From Mesostigma viride (lineage: Eukaryota > Streptophyta > Mesostigmatophyceae > Mesostigmatales > Mesostigmataceae), in the NCBI GenBank assembly GCA_009746045.1, contig RPFO01000164.1, positions 1,884,509 through 1,948,508 on the forward strand: a DNA stretch of 64,000 nucleotides, given 5' to 3'. Of the stretch, positions 32,956-44,925 are shown piece after piece (positions within the stretch are counted from its first letter, which is position 1; each line of letters opens with the position of its first letter). The notes below the pieces were generated by a model. It searched no databases and was not told the origin of the DNA. It saw only the letters and a program-made list of their open reading frames with translations. A program made the position numbers and the translations under genes.

Positions 32956-33221
32956 TTGAGCGTGCTTGTAAAGTTTTTGCATGGTTTATTAAAATGAGTG
33001 GAATATGTATTTATTGCATTAAATGTTAATTTTATCATGAATGAAAATGGTCAACATTGCCGAAGTGCCCCTAAATTGCTCAATATTGTGTGCTCAAGAA
33101 TTCAATGAGGATTGTCATCATGGAAACCCGCACAAATTCACGATTCCGGGCATGCATGTGAAAGTATCAAGAACAATTTTCAATTAAGAATGGTATCTCA
33201 TTGTTCCATGAATCAATATGA

Positions 33222-34876
33222 CTCCATGTACGTAGACAAGCCATGATGACCCCATGGGAGCCTAAATCCTCATCATTAAATACATAAATGCCACCCATGT
33301 ACGTAGACGGGCCATGATGACACCAATGGAGCCTGAATCCTCATCATTTTGTTTTCTTTGACATCCATGTACATACGTAGGCCAGCCATGATGACACCAA
33401 TGGAGCCTGAATCCTCATCATTAATTACATACATGCCATCCATGTACGTAGACAGGCCATGATGACACCATGGGAGCCTGAATCCTCATCATTTACTATT
33501 CCTTGACATCCATGTACGTAGACGGGCCATGATGACACCATGGGAGCCTGAATCCTCATCATTAAATACATAAATGACATCCATGTACGTAGACAGGCCA
33601 TGATGACACCATGGGAGCCTGAATCCTCATCATTTACTATTCCTTGACATCCATGTACGTAGACGGGCCATGATGACACCATGGGAGCCTGAATCCTCAT
33701 CATTTACTATCTATTCCTTGACATCCATGTACGTAGACGGGCCATGATGACACCATGGGAGCCTGAATCCTCATCATTTTGTTTTCTTTGACATCCATGT
33801 ACATACGTAGGCCAGCCATGATGACACCAATGGAGCCTGAATCCTCATCATTAATTACATACATGCCATCCATGTACGTAGACAGGCCATGATGACACCA
33901 TGGGAGCCTGAATACTCATCATTTACTATTCCTTGACATCCATGTACGTGGACGGGCCATGATGACACCATGGGAGCCTGAATCCTCATGATTTACTATT
34001 CCTTGACATCCATGTACGTAGGCCAGCCATGGAGACACCATGGGAGCCTGAATCCTCCTCATTAATTACATACATGCCATCCATGTACGTAGACAGGCGA
34101 TGATGACACCATGGGAGCCTAAATCCTCCTCATGAATTACATAAATGCCAACCATGTACATAGGCCAGCCATGGAGAGTCACACCATGGGAGCCTGAATC
34201 CTCCTCATTAATTACATACATGCCAACCATGTACGTAGGCCAGCCATGATGACACCATGGGAGCCTGAATCCTCATCATTTACTTTTCCTTGACATCCAT
34301 GTACGTAGACGGGCCATGATGACACCATGGGAGCCTGAATCCTCATCATTAATAACATAAATGCCATCCATGTACGTAGGCCAGCCATGATGACACCATG
34401 GGAGCCTGAATCCTCATCATTTACTATTCCTTGACATCCATGGACGTAGGCCAGCCATGGAGACACCATGGGAGCCTGAATCCTCCTCATTAATTACATA
34501 AATGCCAACCATGTACGTAGACAAGCCATGATGACACCATGGGAGCCTGAATCCTAATCATTTACTATTCCTTGACATCCATGTACGTAGACGGGCCATG
34601 ATGACACCATGGGAGCCTGAATCCTCATCATTTACTATTCCTTGACATCCATGTACGTAGGCCAGCCATGGAGACACCATGGGAGCCTGAATCCTCCTCA
34701 TTAATTACATAAATGCCAACCATGTACGTAGACAAGCCATGATGACACCATGGGAGCCTGAATCCTCATCATTTACTATTCCTTGACATCCATGTACGTA
34801 GGCCAGCCATGGAGACACCATGGGAGCCTGAATCCTCCTCATTATTTACATAAATGCCAACCATGTACGTAGACAA
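33222..34876 (-). repeat. 71-bp minisatellite, left (inverted) arm
   Basis: Units contain CATGTACGTAGAC[A/G], CCATGATGACACCATGGGAG, CCTGAATCCTCATCATT and a variable spacer (TTAATTACATAAATGCC or TACTATTCCTTGACAT). About 23 units. Orientation is opposite to everything right of 34876. Confidence 0.92.
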
Positions 34877-36665
34877 GCCATGGATGTCAAGGAAAAGTAA
34901 ATGATGAGGATTCAGGCTCCCATGGTGTCATCATGGCTTGTCTACGTACATGGAACCTTGGCATGTATGTAATTAATGAGGAGGATTCAGGCTCCCATGG
35001 TGTGACTCTCCATGGCTGGCCTATGTACATGGTTGGCATTTATGTAATTCATGAGGAGGATTTAGGCTCCCATGGTGTCATCATCGCCTGTGTACGTACA
35101 TGGATGGCATTTATGTAATTAATGATGAGGATTCAGGCTCCATTGGTGTCATCATGGCTTGTCTACGTACATGGATGTCATTTATGTAATTAATGATGAG
35201 GATTCAGGCTCCCATGGTGTCATCATGGCCCGTCTACGTACATGCACATGTCAAAGAAAAAAAAAATGAGGAGGATTTAGGCTCCCATGGTGTCATCATG
35301 GCCCGTGTACGTACATGGATGGCATGTATGTAGTTAATGATGAGGATTCAGGCTCCCATGGTGTCATCATGGCCCGTCTACGTACATGGATGGCATTTAT
35401 GTAATTAATGATGAGGATTCAGGCTCCCATGGTGTCATCATGGCTTGTCTACGTACATGGATGGCATTTATGTAATTAATGATGAGGATTCAGGCTCCCA
35501 TGGTGTCTCCATGGCCCGTCTACGTACATGAATGGCAAGTATGTAATTAATGAGGAGGATTCAGGCTCCCATGGTGTCATCATGGCCCGTGTACGTACAT
35601 GGATGGCATGTATGTAATTAATGATGAGGATTCAGGCTCCCATGGTGTCATCATGGCCCGTCTACGTACATGGATGTCATTTATGTAATTAATGATGAGG
35701 ATTCAGGCTCCCATGGTGTCATCATGGCCCGTCTACGTACATGGATGTCAAAGAAAAAAAAAATGATGAGGATTCAGGCTCCCATGGGGTCATCATGGCT
35801 TGTCTACGTACATGGATGGCATGTATGTAATTAATGAGGAGGATTCAGGCTCCCATGGTGTCTCCATGGCTGGCCTACGTACATGAATGGCATTTATGTA
35901 ATTAATGATGAGGATTCAGGCTCCCATGGTGTCATCATTGCCCGTGTACGTACATGGATGGCATTTTTGTATATAATGATGAGGATTCAGGCTCCCATGG
36001 TGTCATCATGGCCCGTCTACGTACATGGATGGCATGTATATGTAATTAATGATTAGGATTCAGGCTCCCATGGTGTCATCATGGCTTGTCTACGTACATG
36101 GTTGGCATTTATGTAATTAATGAGGAGGATTTAGGCTCCCATGGTGTCATCATGGCTGGCCTACGTACATGGATGGCATTTATGTTATTAATGATGAGGA
36201 TTCAGGCTCCCATGGTGTCATCATGGCCCGTCTACGTACATGGATGTCAAGGAAAAGTAAATGATGAGGATTCAGGCTCCCATGGTGTCATCATGGCCCG
36301 TCTACGTACATGGTTGGCATTTATGTAATTAATGAGGAGGATTTAGGCTCCCATGGTGTCATCATGGCCCGTGTACGTACATGGATGTCAAGGAAAAGTA
36401 AATGATGAGGATTCAGGCTCCCATGGTGTCATCATGGCTTGTCTACGTACATGGTTGGCATTTATGTAATTAATGAGGAGGATTCAGGCTCCCATGGTGT
36501 CATCATGGCTGGCCTACGTACATGAATGGCATTTATGTAATTAATGATGAGGATTCAGGCTCCCATGGGGTCATCATGGCCCGTCTACGTACATGGATGG
36601 CATTTTTGTATATAATGATGAGGATTCAGGCTCCCATGGTGTCATCATGGCTTGTCTACGTACAT
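34877..36665 (+). repeat. 71-bp minisatellite, right arm part 1
   Basis: Same monomer in the opposite sense (AATGATGAGGATTCAGGCTC, CCATGGTGTCATCATGG, CTACGTACATGG). The switch is abrupt at about 34876 (AAGCCATGGATGTCAAGG), giving a foldback structure. Interrupted at 36665 by the LINE and resumed at 48472. Confidence 0.92.
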
Positions 36666-36800
36666 TAAATTAAATTAAATTAAATTATAACATGCCTCCG
36701 TGGGGAGGTCATGTAGCACATATTCCATGATGGATGGGGTGGAGGAAGCCGCGTGGTCGAACTATACTAACGCTAGGCTATCTAGAAAATCCTAACTACA

Positions 36801-38384
36801 CTACTCATCAAAACGCCTCCTCCGCTTGGGGGGAGGTGGCTTGCCCACAGGGTCGGGCGTGTGCGCCTTGACAATCTTCTTCCACCGCGTCTTGTCCTGC
36901 ATGACAGTCCAAAGACGGGAGAGAGAGTGTATGCGGTGCTCAAACTGGGCTGGGACCACTAGGTCGTCCAGCAACATCTGAACGTAGTTGGTGACAGGTT
37001 TCCCTACCCTTTTGGGAATGTCCGCGGGGCCAGGCCAGGTCAGAATATGCCGCCCTGGCTGGCCAAGCCGCTGGGGGCCGGCCAGACCAAGGGTGGTGTC
37101 GACCTGGCTAGTGCGGGCAAGGTGTCCTACAAATGCTATCCTACGCTGCCTAATCTCGTCCGAAACACGAGGCATGCCATGATACAAAGACTCTGATGAC
37201 GGACGCTCGGAAAAACCTACGTTAAGGACCTGCCGGAGCATCCTGTAAACTGTGCCGTCGAGCCGAGCTGCCAGTTTGGGTGGGAGGGTCCACGCCTCGG
37301 CGCCATACGTGAGCACCGTGAGGACGAGGACCTTGAAGAGCATGCGTTTGCGGTGCCCGTCCAGGCCCTTCGAGCGCCAGTAAGGTGTGAGCGAACGGAG
37401 CTTGGCCCAGGCGAGGGCGATGCGGGTGTCCACATCGTCGTCGGTGTCAGGAAGCCAGCTCCCCAACAGCTTGAAGCGGTCGCGGAACGGGACCTCCGTC
37501 CCGTCGAGCAGGCGCGGCAGCGGTGGTTTACTGGAGGCCCCTATCACCATCGCCTCAGTCTTGACACTAATCTCCAACCCCACCGCCCGCGCCTCCAGGC
37601 CCAGGCAGTCCAGCCAGGTCTGAATGTGCTCGGGGCTCTCGATGAGGGTGGTATCATCCGCATAAATCAGGTCGGCAAGGCGGTACCCCGGTCTAACCCC
37701 GCCGTGCTCTTTCACGTTAAGGATGTCCAAGCCTGGCTCGAACCCCTTAAGAGCAGTAAAGCGCGCACGTGCCCGGCGCATGACGTGATCCACGACAATA
37801 ATGAACAGGTATGGGGACAGGACACAACCTTGCCACACCCCGTGGTGAAGGGGGAATGGTGGAGTGGTGCCCTCCGCAGTCCGCACTACTGCCTGTGAGC
37901 CCTCATACAGTCGGCGAATGGCAGCAATAAACGCAGGTGGTACCCGATCCAGAGCTAGGATGGCCCAAAGAGCCTCCCAGAGAACCGTGTCAAAGGCCTT
38001 GATATAGTCAACAAAAATGAAGACCAGCGGCAAACTGTCAGGGGGAAGTCGACGCACCTCCTCCATCAACCGGCGCGCGACAAACACAGCCATGACAGTG
38101 TTACGACCACTACGGAAACCCATCTGAGACTCACCCAGGTGTGGGTCCAGCGCGGCGCGGAGCCTGTGCAGCATCATGCGCATGAAGACCTTCAGCGCGG
38201 CGCTCTGGAGGCAGACACCCCGGTAGTTGCCGGGGTCAGCAGCAGAGCCCTTCTTGTACAGCATGACGCGGATGGCCGTCTGCCACTCAGCAGGCGGAGG
38301 CTCGTCAGAGAGCAGGACACGGTTGCAGAACGCCAGCAGAAGATCCCTAACCGCCAGATCAGGGGTCTTCAGCAGCTCAGCAGA
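36801..38384 (-). pseudogene. LINE ORF2, reverse transcriptase part
   Basis: Open from the insertion edge to the stop. RT motifs in order: YRGVCLQSAALKVF, QMGFRSGRNT, FIFVDYIKAFDTVLW, the GVWQGCVLSPYLF region (Trp in the usual G-x-x-Q-G), the catalytic LIYADDTTLI, then a thumb-type segment KLLGSWLPDTDDD. The C-terminal part is basic (PPPKRRRRFDE) with no clear CCHC. The N-terminal edge continues across the inserted element to the residues encoded at about 45025 (see the TIR element). It copies LINE RNA at nicked target DNA in intact relatives. Broken here by the insertion and upstream frameshifts. Confidence 0.85.
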
Positions 38385-38469
38385 AAGGAGGGGATTCATA
38401 GGTGTTTGCTCAATTTCACAAGTCTTCAAATGAGTAAAAAAAAAATCTTTCAGATCTGAGGGTACCTAA

Positions 38470-40480
38470 AGCTGGACTGTTGCAGGCAGCATGTAGACCA
38501 TGAAAATAGACCACCCACGAAAATTGGGCTCATTCTGAGCTCAAATGGTGACATGTGACAGCATACATGTGCAGTTTTTCGTCATTTCCCCCCTTTACTT
38601 ACATGAAACAAATATGAATACTGGACAAATGAACTCATTTCAGGCTGGATTCTTGCAGGCAGCATCTAGACCATGAAAATAGACCACCCACAAAAATTGG
38701 GCTCATTCTGAGCTCAAATGGTGACATGTGACAGCATACATGTGCAGTTTTTCGTCATTTTCCCCCTTTTCTTACATGAAACAAATATGAATAGTGGACA
38801 AATGAACTCATTTCAGGCTGGATTCTTGCAGGCAGCATGTAGACCATGAAAATAGACCACCCACAAAAATTGGGCTCATTCTGAGCTCAAATGGTGACAT
38901 GTGACAGCATACATGTGCAGTTTTTCGTCATTTTCCCCCTTTTCTTACATGAAACAAATATGAATAGTGGACAAATGAACTCATTTCAGGCTGGATTCTT
39001 GCAGGCAGCATCTAGACCATGAAAATAGACCACCCACAAAAATTGGGCTCATTCTGAGCTCAAATGGTGACATGTGACAGCATACATGTGCAGTTTTTCG
39101 TCATTTTCCCCCTTTTCTGACATGAAACAAATATGAATAGTGAACAAATGAACTCATTTCAGGCTGGATTCTTGCAGGCAGCATGTAGACCATGAAAATA
39201 GACCACCCACAAAAATTGGGCTCATTCTGAGCTCAAATGGTGACATGTGACAGCATACATGTGCAGTTTTTCGTCATTTTCCCCCTTTTCTGACATGAAA
39301 CAAATATGAATAGTGAACAAATGAACTCATTTCAGGCTGGATTCTTGCAAGCAGCATCTAGACCATGAAAATAGACCACCCACAAAAATTGGGCTCATTC
39401 TGAGCTCAAATGGTGACATGTGACAGCATACATGTGCAGTTTTTCGTCATTTTCCCCCTTTTCTGACATGAAACAAATATGAATAGTGAACAAATGAACT
39501 CATATCAGGCTGGATTCTTGCAGGCAGCATTTATACCATGAAAATAGACCACCCACAAAAATTGGGCTCATTATGAGCTCAAATGGTGACATGTGACAGC
39601 ATACATGTGCAGTTTTTCGTCATTTTCCCCCTTTTCTTACATGAAACAAATATGAATAGTGAACAAATGAACTCATTTCAGGCTGGATTCTTGCAAGCAG
39701 CATCTAGACCATGAAAATAGACCACCCACAAAAATTGGGCTCATTCTGAGCTCAAATGGTGACATGTGACAGCATACATGTGCAGTTTTTCGTCATTTTC
39801 CCCCTTTTCTTACATGAAACAAATAGGAATCATGACCAAATGAACTCATATCGAGCTGCCAGGATTCTTGCAAGCAACATTTAAACCATAATACTACACC
39901 ACCTACAAAAATTGGGCTCATTATGAGCTCAAATGGTGACATGTGACAGTATAAATATGCAGTTTTACGCCATTTTCATCGTTTTCTTACACGAAATAAA
40001 TAGGAATCATGACCAAATGAGCTCATATCGAGCTGGATTCTTGCAAGCTACATTTAAACCATAATACTAGACCACCTACAAAAATTGGGCTCATTATGAG
40101 CTCAAATGGTGACATGTGACAGTATAAATATGCAACCTTTTGTCATTTGCACCGGTTTCTTACATGAAACAAATAGGAATCATGAACCAATGAACTCATA
40201 TCCAGCTGGATTCTTGCAAGCTACATTTAAACCATAATACTACACCACCTACAAAAATTGGGCTCATTATGAGCTCAAATGGTGACATGTGACAGTATGA
40301 ATATGCAGTTTTACGCCATTTGCACCGGTTTCTTACATGAAACAAATAGGAATCATGACCAAATGAACTCATATCAAGCTGGATTCTTGCAAGCAACATT
40401 TAAACCATAATACTAGACCACCTACAAAAATTGGGCTCATTCGATCTGAGCTCAAATGGTGACATGTGACAGTATATGAA
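38470..40480 (+). repeat. 173-bp satellite array, left arm
   Basis: TTGCAGGCAGCAT recurs at 38826 and 38999 and onward at 173-bp steps, about eleven units. Consensus blocks: CCATGAAAATAGACCACCCA, CAAAAATTGGGCTCATTCTG, CAAATGGTGACATGTGACAG, GTGCAGTTTTTCGTCATTTT. Units toward the element centre are more diverged (CATTTAAACCATAATACTA), so the array is younger at its outer side. Confidence 0.93.
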
Positions 40481-40486
40481 AAGAGA

Positions 40487-40683
40487 CAACAAACGTGGAC
40501 TGAAGCATTGGCACGCTGAGCCCCGTGCATGTCTGAGACCAGTTGTCTGAAAAGAGACAACAAACGTGGCAGCATGGCACGCCGAGCCCCGTGCATGTCT
40601 GAGACCAGTTGTCTGAAAAGAGACAACAAACGTGGAAGCATGGCACGCCGAGCCCCGTGCATGTCTGAGACCAGTTGTCTGAA
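40487..40683. repeat. Three-copy 67-bp tandem repeat
   Basis: Units of AAAAGAGACAACAAACGTGG with GCACGCCGAGCCCCGTGCAT and GTCTGAGACCAGTTGTCTG. TCTGAGACCAG and the flanking AGACAAC/GTTGTCT pair as inverted half sites. Confidence 0.8.
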
Positions 40684-40800
40684 CTGAAACGTAAAAAGCG
40701 CGGATCCGCGTAAGGCGCGATGTCTACTGGCTCAGGACAGTATATATATATAAGTAACATTTAAACTCAGCCCAGTTTTGACGTCATTTCCAACTGAAAA

Positions 40801-40882
40801 AATTATTAATTAAATAATTCATTGATAAAACACGCGCTCCTATTGGGGAGTCGCAGAGCACAATAATACATGTTAAAGTGCT
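40801..40882 (-). mobile_element. SINE-like fragment with LINE 3' hairpin
   Basis: On the minus strand AAAAGCACTT, then GTGCTCTGCGACTCCCC, a hairpin (40837-40850) and an A/T tail with TTTAATTAATAA. It matches the 68-bp insertion at 4053-4120 in start, hairpin position and tail. Confidence 0.45.
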
Positions 40883-41076
40883 TTTCATCCCTGTATGTTG
40901 CACGCTGGGATCTAAAACTGAAAAATTTAAACTCACATCAATAAGGCTAGTCTGAGTCTGAGTCATCAATTATGTGGGGAGGGCGGCGCTTGTGGCGCGG
41001 GGTCGCCTTCGCTTGCTTGCTAGCCGTGCCCCGGTGTGCGACCTGCTTCGATCCGAACGCACTCTACTATCTCCGC

Positions 41077-41367
41077 CTAACCTCGCGCAGTCGAGTCGGG
41101 TGGCAGATTGGGTAACTCTACACCTGGGCATGCGCAAAGCGCAGCTCGCACCTCATCTAACCCTACTATTTCATCGTCCCCGTCTGTGTAGAGCACATGG
41201 ACCATGTTGTGCTCCTTATTAAACGCCGTCACATGGGCATGATACCGCTTCTCCCCTGAGTTTGGGCCTGAAAATATCTTGCATACCGGGGTCCCCACCA
41301 ACCATTCCGGCTCGTGCACGTCCATGACATGCGATTTGAAAAGTGCCATCGCCGTCTTCTCCGCCAT
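41077..41367 (-). CDS. Tudor/Agenet-like small protein, 96 aa
   Basis: MAEKTAMALFKSHVMDVHE is followed by LVGTPVCKIFSG, YHAHVTAFNKEHNMVHVLYT and DGDDEIVGLDEVRAAL. The pattern (G-x-x-V-x-K-x-F, strand, V-x-Y-x-DGD-x-E) is that of Tudor-like or chromatin-reader barrels found in many plant and algal repeats. By family such modules bind methylated histone tails or act in protein contacts. It lies inside the TIR element and diverges from the PHD-like ORF. It could be a captured exon; there is no target evidence. Confidence 0.45.
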   Translation of the reverse strand: MAEKTAMALFKSHVMDVHEPEWLVGTPVCKIFSGPNSGEKRYHAHVTAFNKEHNMVHVLYTDGDDEIVGLDEVRAALCACPGVELPNLPPDSTARG

Positions 41368-41421
41368 CGCTGATTCCGTTTTCTGTGCTTATTCCGTTTT
41401 CCCACCCCTCATGTTTCGCGC

Positions 41422-42077
41422 ACATACGAAAAGGACTTGAATTTCCTTGCTAACAGGTCGGTCTCGGCAATTCATCTTGCATTCACTGGAATTCATTCAT
41501 CGAAGCCCCGAGACTGCCCGTCCAGTCTGAACATACGAAAAGGACTTGAATTTCCTTGCTAACAGGTCGGTCTCGGCAATTCATCTTGCATTCACTGGAA
41601 TTCACTCATCGAAGCCCCGAGACTGCCCGTCCAGTCTGAACATACGAAAAGGACTTGAATTTCCTTGCTAACAGGTCGGTCTCGGCAATTCATCTTGCAT
41701 TCACTGGAATTCACTCATCGAAGCCCCGAGACTGCCCGTCCAGTCTGAACATACGAAAAGGACTTGAATTTCCTTGCTAACAGGTCGGTCTCGGCAATTC
41801 ATCTTGCATTCACTGGAATTCACTCATCGAAGCCCCGAGACTGCCCGTCCAGTCTGAACATACGAAAAGGACTTGAATTTCCTTGCTAACAGGTCGGTCT
41901 CGGCAATTCATCTTGCATTCACTGGAATTCACTCATCGAAGCCCCGAGACTGCCCGTCCAGTCTGAACATACGAAAAGGACTTGAATTTCCTTGCTAACA
42001 GGTCGGTCTCGGCAATTCATCTTGCATTCACTGGAATTCACTCATCGAAGCCCCGAGACTGCCCGTCCAGTCTGAAC
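41422..42077. repeat. Six-copy 109-bp tandem repeat
   Basis: GAACATACGAAAAGGACTTG recurs at 41529, 41638, 41747, 41856 and 41965 (109-bp step); the first unit begins near 41422 with minor changes. The units otherwise look identical, so the array is recent. It lies between two divergent ORFs and may be their upstream region. Confidence 0.95.
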
Positions 42078-42317
42078 TTCATACTACCGTTGTACGAAAT
42101 TCAGACTGCACGAACCTCGAGGATTGTCAATGAATGCCCATGATTTTTGAATGAACAAAGCACACTGACCGCCGTGTTTGCGCGCGCGCGGGTGGAGGTG
42201 CGTGCACTAGTCTGCCAAGAAAACACTGCAGGGCATGCGCGCACGAACACAACGAGAACGTGCCAGCCTATGACGTCGTCGACGATGAAGTTCGTCGTCC
42301 GCTAAATTGTAGGGGAT

Positions 42318-42842
42318 ATGGCGGAGTATCTGAGTGAAACAGAGAGGCTGCGGGCAGAACGACTGTGTTATGGACAAACTGCGGGTGTTTGCCTCTTAGG
42401 CCATGCCGATGGGGCAGACAACAACTGTCGGGGCCGAAATGGTGAAAGCTGCAACCTATTTGCTCACGCAATCTGCGTCAAGGCAATTGACGGGAATAAA
42501 AATGGGGAGGAGTGGTGGTGCCCAGGATGCCGTGACCCCGGTGGCGTGAAAGTTGCCAATCTCCAAGCTTCGGGTTCGAACGGTCATCATGAGCTCGGCA
42601 CTCCCCCCCGGCCCTTGGCATGGCGACCATTTGTTTGGTTTGTTGATTATTCCTTCATATACCGTGCCCTAAGGCATGCTGGCTTGATGTGCTGGGTGGT
42701 GGTGTGCAGGTTGGTGGACGCCGGCTCCCATCCATTGACCCCTTCTCTGGCACGGTCTCTGTGGCGGTGGCTGCGCTCAACTCAATTGCGACACTGGCCA
42801 TGTCTGGGAACACGACGCCCGTGCCACGATGGCGCCCGGTGA
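42318..42842 (+). CDS. PHD-like zinc-finger protein, 174 aa reading
   Basis: MAEYLSETERLRAERLCYGQ leads into GVCLLGHADGADNNCRG, SCNLFAHAICVKAI and WWCPGCRDPGG: a Cys/His series of PHD type (C...C...H-x2-C...W-W-C-x2-C) in residues 16-75. The reading after about residue 80 looks unlike protein, so an intron may begin at GGCGTGAAAG or the real product may be shorter. PHD fingers read histone H3 tails in known families. It is carried by the TIR element; its role is unknown. Confidence 0.4.
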   Translation: MAEYLSETERLRAERLCYGQTAGVCLLGHADGADNNCRGRNGESCNLFAHAICVKAIDGNKNGEEWWCPGCRDPGGVKVANLQASGSNGHHELGTPPRPLAWRPFVWFVDYSFIYRALRHAGLMCWVVVCRLVDAGSHPLTPSLARSLWRWLRSTQLRHWPCLGTRRPCHDGAR

Positions 42843-43030
42843 CCACGTGGGTGCCATCATCCGTGTCAGCTCCGCCCAACTATGGTGTCGGCCGCCCATT
42901 GCAGCAGTGGCCAAACTTCTCCAATGACTGGACTATGAGCAATGACTGGTTTACCAGCTAAGCTTATACTAGTTTCTGATGTATTATTAAGTGAGCCAGT
43001 GCTTCTAGTAGAAGGTGATGTCTTAGTACT

Positions 43031-43160
43031 TATTGTATCAAAGAGACAACCAGCGCAGGCCAGAAATCGGGAGAATCCGGACCATGGTAGCTCGAGCCTG
43101 CCGTTATCTTTTCCGCGTTTTCGAGTCGTTCAGGATGATGAAGATGAATGGTGATGGAAA
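43031..43160 (+). mobile_element. Short interspersed repeat S, copy 3
   Basis: From CAAAGAGACAACCAGCGCAG to GATGAATGGTGATGGA. It is the closest match to the 24.5-kb copy. It lies inside the TIR element, between the PHD-like ORF and the right satellite arm. Confidence 0.6.
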
Positions 43161-43599
43161 TGTGTATCCTTGTGCATTGAAATTATGGCTGGCTTACGTG
43201 TGGAGCGACTAGATGACCTAGACGGTGGGGCCGGAAACAGTGTATATTCATGCTGGACTGAAAGAGTACGTGGCGTGCCACTGGCAGCCGAGACATGTGC
43301 CTTGTCGATGGCCTGGGTTGCTCTTGTGCCATCCCATTTCATCTCAGATTGAATCATGAAGTTTCATGATTCAGTTGATGCTTGCAAGTTTCCAGCCTGA
43401 CATGATCGATCGAGTTCATTTGGTCGCACAAAAATGTTTTATTCAAGAGAACAGTGGCAATGGCATCAAACTGCATTGTTTTCCTTTCATTTGTCACCTT
43501 TTGAGCTGTAAACAGTCTATTTTGATGGTCTACATGCTGCTTACAAGTTTCCAGCCTGATCTGAGTTCATTTGTTCAATATTCATATTTGTTTCATGTA

Positions 43600-44925
43600 A
43601 GATAACCGAGAAAATGACAAAAAACTGCACATGTATGCTGTCACGTGTCACCATTTGAGCTCAGAATGAGCCCAATTTTTGTGGGTGGTCTATTTTTATG
43701 GTCTAGATGCTGCCTGCAAGAATCCAGCCTGAAATGAGTTCATTTGTTCACTGTTCATATTTGTTTCATGTAAGAAAAGGGGGAAAATGACGAAAAACTG
43801 CACATGTATGCGGTCAAATGTCACCATCTGAGCTCAGAATGAGCCCAATTTTTGTGGGTGGTCTATTTTCATGGTCTAGATGCTGCCTGCAAGAATCCAG
43901 CCTGATATGAGTTCATTTGTTCACTATTCATATTTGTTTCATGTAAGAAAAGGGGGAAAATGACGAAAAACTGCACATGTATGCGGTCAAATGTCACCAT
44001 TTGAGCTCAGAATGAGCCCAATTTTTGTGGGTGGTCTATTTTCATGGTCTAGATGCTGCCTGCAAGAACCCAGCCTGATATGAGTTCATTTGTTCACTGT
44101 TCATATTTGTTTCATGTAAGAAAAGGGGGAAAATGACGAAAAACTGCACATGTATGCTGTCACATGTCACCATTTGAGCTCAGAATGAGCCCAATTTTTG
44201 TGGGTGGTCTATTTTCATGGTCTAGATGCTGCCTGCAAGAATCCAGCCTGATATGAGTTCATTTGTTCACTATTCATATTTGTTTCATGTAAGAAAAGGG
44301 GGAAAATGACGAAAAACTGCACATGTATGCGGTCAAATGTCACCATTTGAGCTCAGAATGAGCCCAATTTTTGTGGGTGGTCTATTTTCATGGTCTAGAT
44401 GCTGCCTGCAAGAACCCAGCCTGATACGAGTTCATTTGTCCACTGTTCATATTTGTTTCATGTAAGAAAAGGGGGAAAATGACGAAAAACTGCACATGTA
44501 TGCTGTCACATGTCACCATTTGAGCTCAGAATGAGCCCAATTTTTGTGGGTGGTCTATTTTCATGGTATAAATGCTGCCTGCAAGAATCCAGCCTGATAT
44601 GAGTTCATTTGTTCACTATTCATATTTGTTTCATGTAAGAAAAGGGGGAAAATGACGAAAAACTGCACATGTATGCTGTCACATGTCACCATTTGAGCTC
44701 AGAATGAGCCCAATTTTTGTGGGTGGTCTATTTTCATGGTATAAATGCTGCCTGCAAGAATCCAGCCTGATATGAGTTCATTTGTTCACTATTCATATTT
44801 GTTTCATGTAAGAAAAGGGGGAAAATGACGAAAAAACTGCACATGTATGCTGTCACATGTCACCATTTGAGCTCAGAATGAGCCCAATTTTTGTGGGTGG
44901 TCTATTTTCATGGTCTGAAGGCTGG
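43600..44925 (-). repeat. 173-bp satellite array, right arm
   Basis: Reverse complement of the left-arm monomer (GAAAAACTGCACATGTATGC, CCAATTTTTGTGGGTGGTCT, AGATGCTGCCTGCAAGAA), about seven to eight units, with decayed units from about 43365. Confidence 0.92.

Noticed and set aside
32514..32982. Histidine/cysteine-rich frames in the 30-bp minisatellite
   Set aside because: Both strands are open with the repeat period; they are by-products of the GCATGCATGC units.
33425..36328. Repeated frames of 60-90 codons (CLRTWM, MVSSWP)
   Set aside because: They are translations of the 71-bp minisatellite, with stops shifting from unit to unit.
41422..42077. CRISPR-like array
   Set aside because: The whole 109-bp unit repeats without variable spacers and the DNA is eukaryotic; it is a plain tandem repeat.
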